A model generated the notes under the pieces. It was not told where the DNA came from, did no database searches, and was given only the letters and a program-made list of their open reading frames with translations. From JANWJE01 sp044326545 (GTDB lineage Bacteria > Chlamydiota > Chlamydiia > Chlamydiales > Parachlamydiaceae), in assembly GCA_044326545.1 (NCBI GenBank), contig JBIRBM010000023.1, positions 1-31,060 of the forward strand: 31,060 nt of DNA, written 5' to 3'. Made by a program: the position numbers and the translations under genes. Positions 30,972 through 31,060 of this stretch are shown piece after piece (the first letter of the stretch is position 1; every line of letters begins with the position of its first letter).

Positions 30972-31060
30972 ATGAGTTATTCAATTGATTTACGTGAAAA
31001 AGTTTTAAAGTATGTGGAAAAAGGTGGGTCAATTTCAGAAGCTGCTCGCCTTTTTGATGT
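30972..31060 (+). mobile_element. IS630-type transposase, N-terminal part, runs off the right edge
   Basis: The frame MSYSIDLREKVLKYVEKGGS then ISEAARLFDV is the helix-turn-helix start of IS630/Tc1-like transposases. Only 29 codons are in the window. The left end of the element probably lies between 30930 and 30970. Confidence 0.8.

Overview
The window most likely comes from an environmental (amoeba-associated) member of the Chlamydiota. The main support is the run dnaQ-like exonuclease, tsaE and a 244-aa protein that I recognise as the chlamydia-restricted DUF2709 (CT538-like) family, a neighbourhood that also exists in Chlamydia. Sulfotransferases, pdxST, an Ada-type repair protein and many intergenic mobile-like repeats point away from the reduced pathogenic Chlamydia and towards the larger Parachlamydia/Waddlia/Criblamydia-type genomes. 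The genus cannot be fixed from sequence alone.

Layout. 1-1830: a repeat-rich block bracketed by a 36-bp perfect inverted repeat, holding a DUF3309 micro-protein, a palindromic MITE with TAA target duplication and a secreted BON-domain protein. 1824-6634 (minus): a housekeeping run of epmC, pdxT, pdxS, dnaQ-like exonuclease, engB, tsaE and DUF2709. 7087-9814: a secreted-looking glycosyltransferase and two sulfotransferase paralogues facing each other. 10116-15323: argS, an ATP-grasp/LOG gene pair, a small heat-shock protein and tRNA-Ser(GCU). 15364-17871 (minus): a three-gene ZnuABC/Ytg-type metal ABC importer. 18028-18315: a micro-protein made of a duplicated membrane module.

18500-29063 is the most unusual part: eleven genes of no recognised family in two divergent operons (five leftward, six rightward) that share one 200-bp AT-rich control region. 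Most are translationally coupled by 1-20 nt overlaps. Most have Ser/Thr/Pro-rich or otherwise polar starts, a helical middle and a long charged coiled coil. There are internal paralogues on each arm (two proteins share an N-terminal module with unrelated C-termini; three rightward proteins share a core), plus tandem helical repeats in two of them. The simplest reading is a lineage-specific set of secreted or structural coiled-coil proteins, such as type III effectors or translocated scaffold components. That role is inference; the gene organisation and repeats are visible. A related 30-bp repeat lies about 95 bp outside each end of the island.

29237-31060: a 5'-truncated Ada/MGMT gene, a partial copy of the 3' part of tRNA-Phe, the intact tRNA-Phe(GAA), a frameshifted ParA relic with a short partner gene, and the start of an IS630-type transposase. 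This looks like the scar of an element that used tRNA-Phe as its attachment site, next to plasmid-derived sequence.

At least four families of short intergenic repeats recur through the window and fill most of the gaps between operons.
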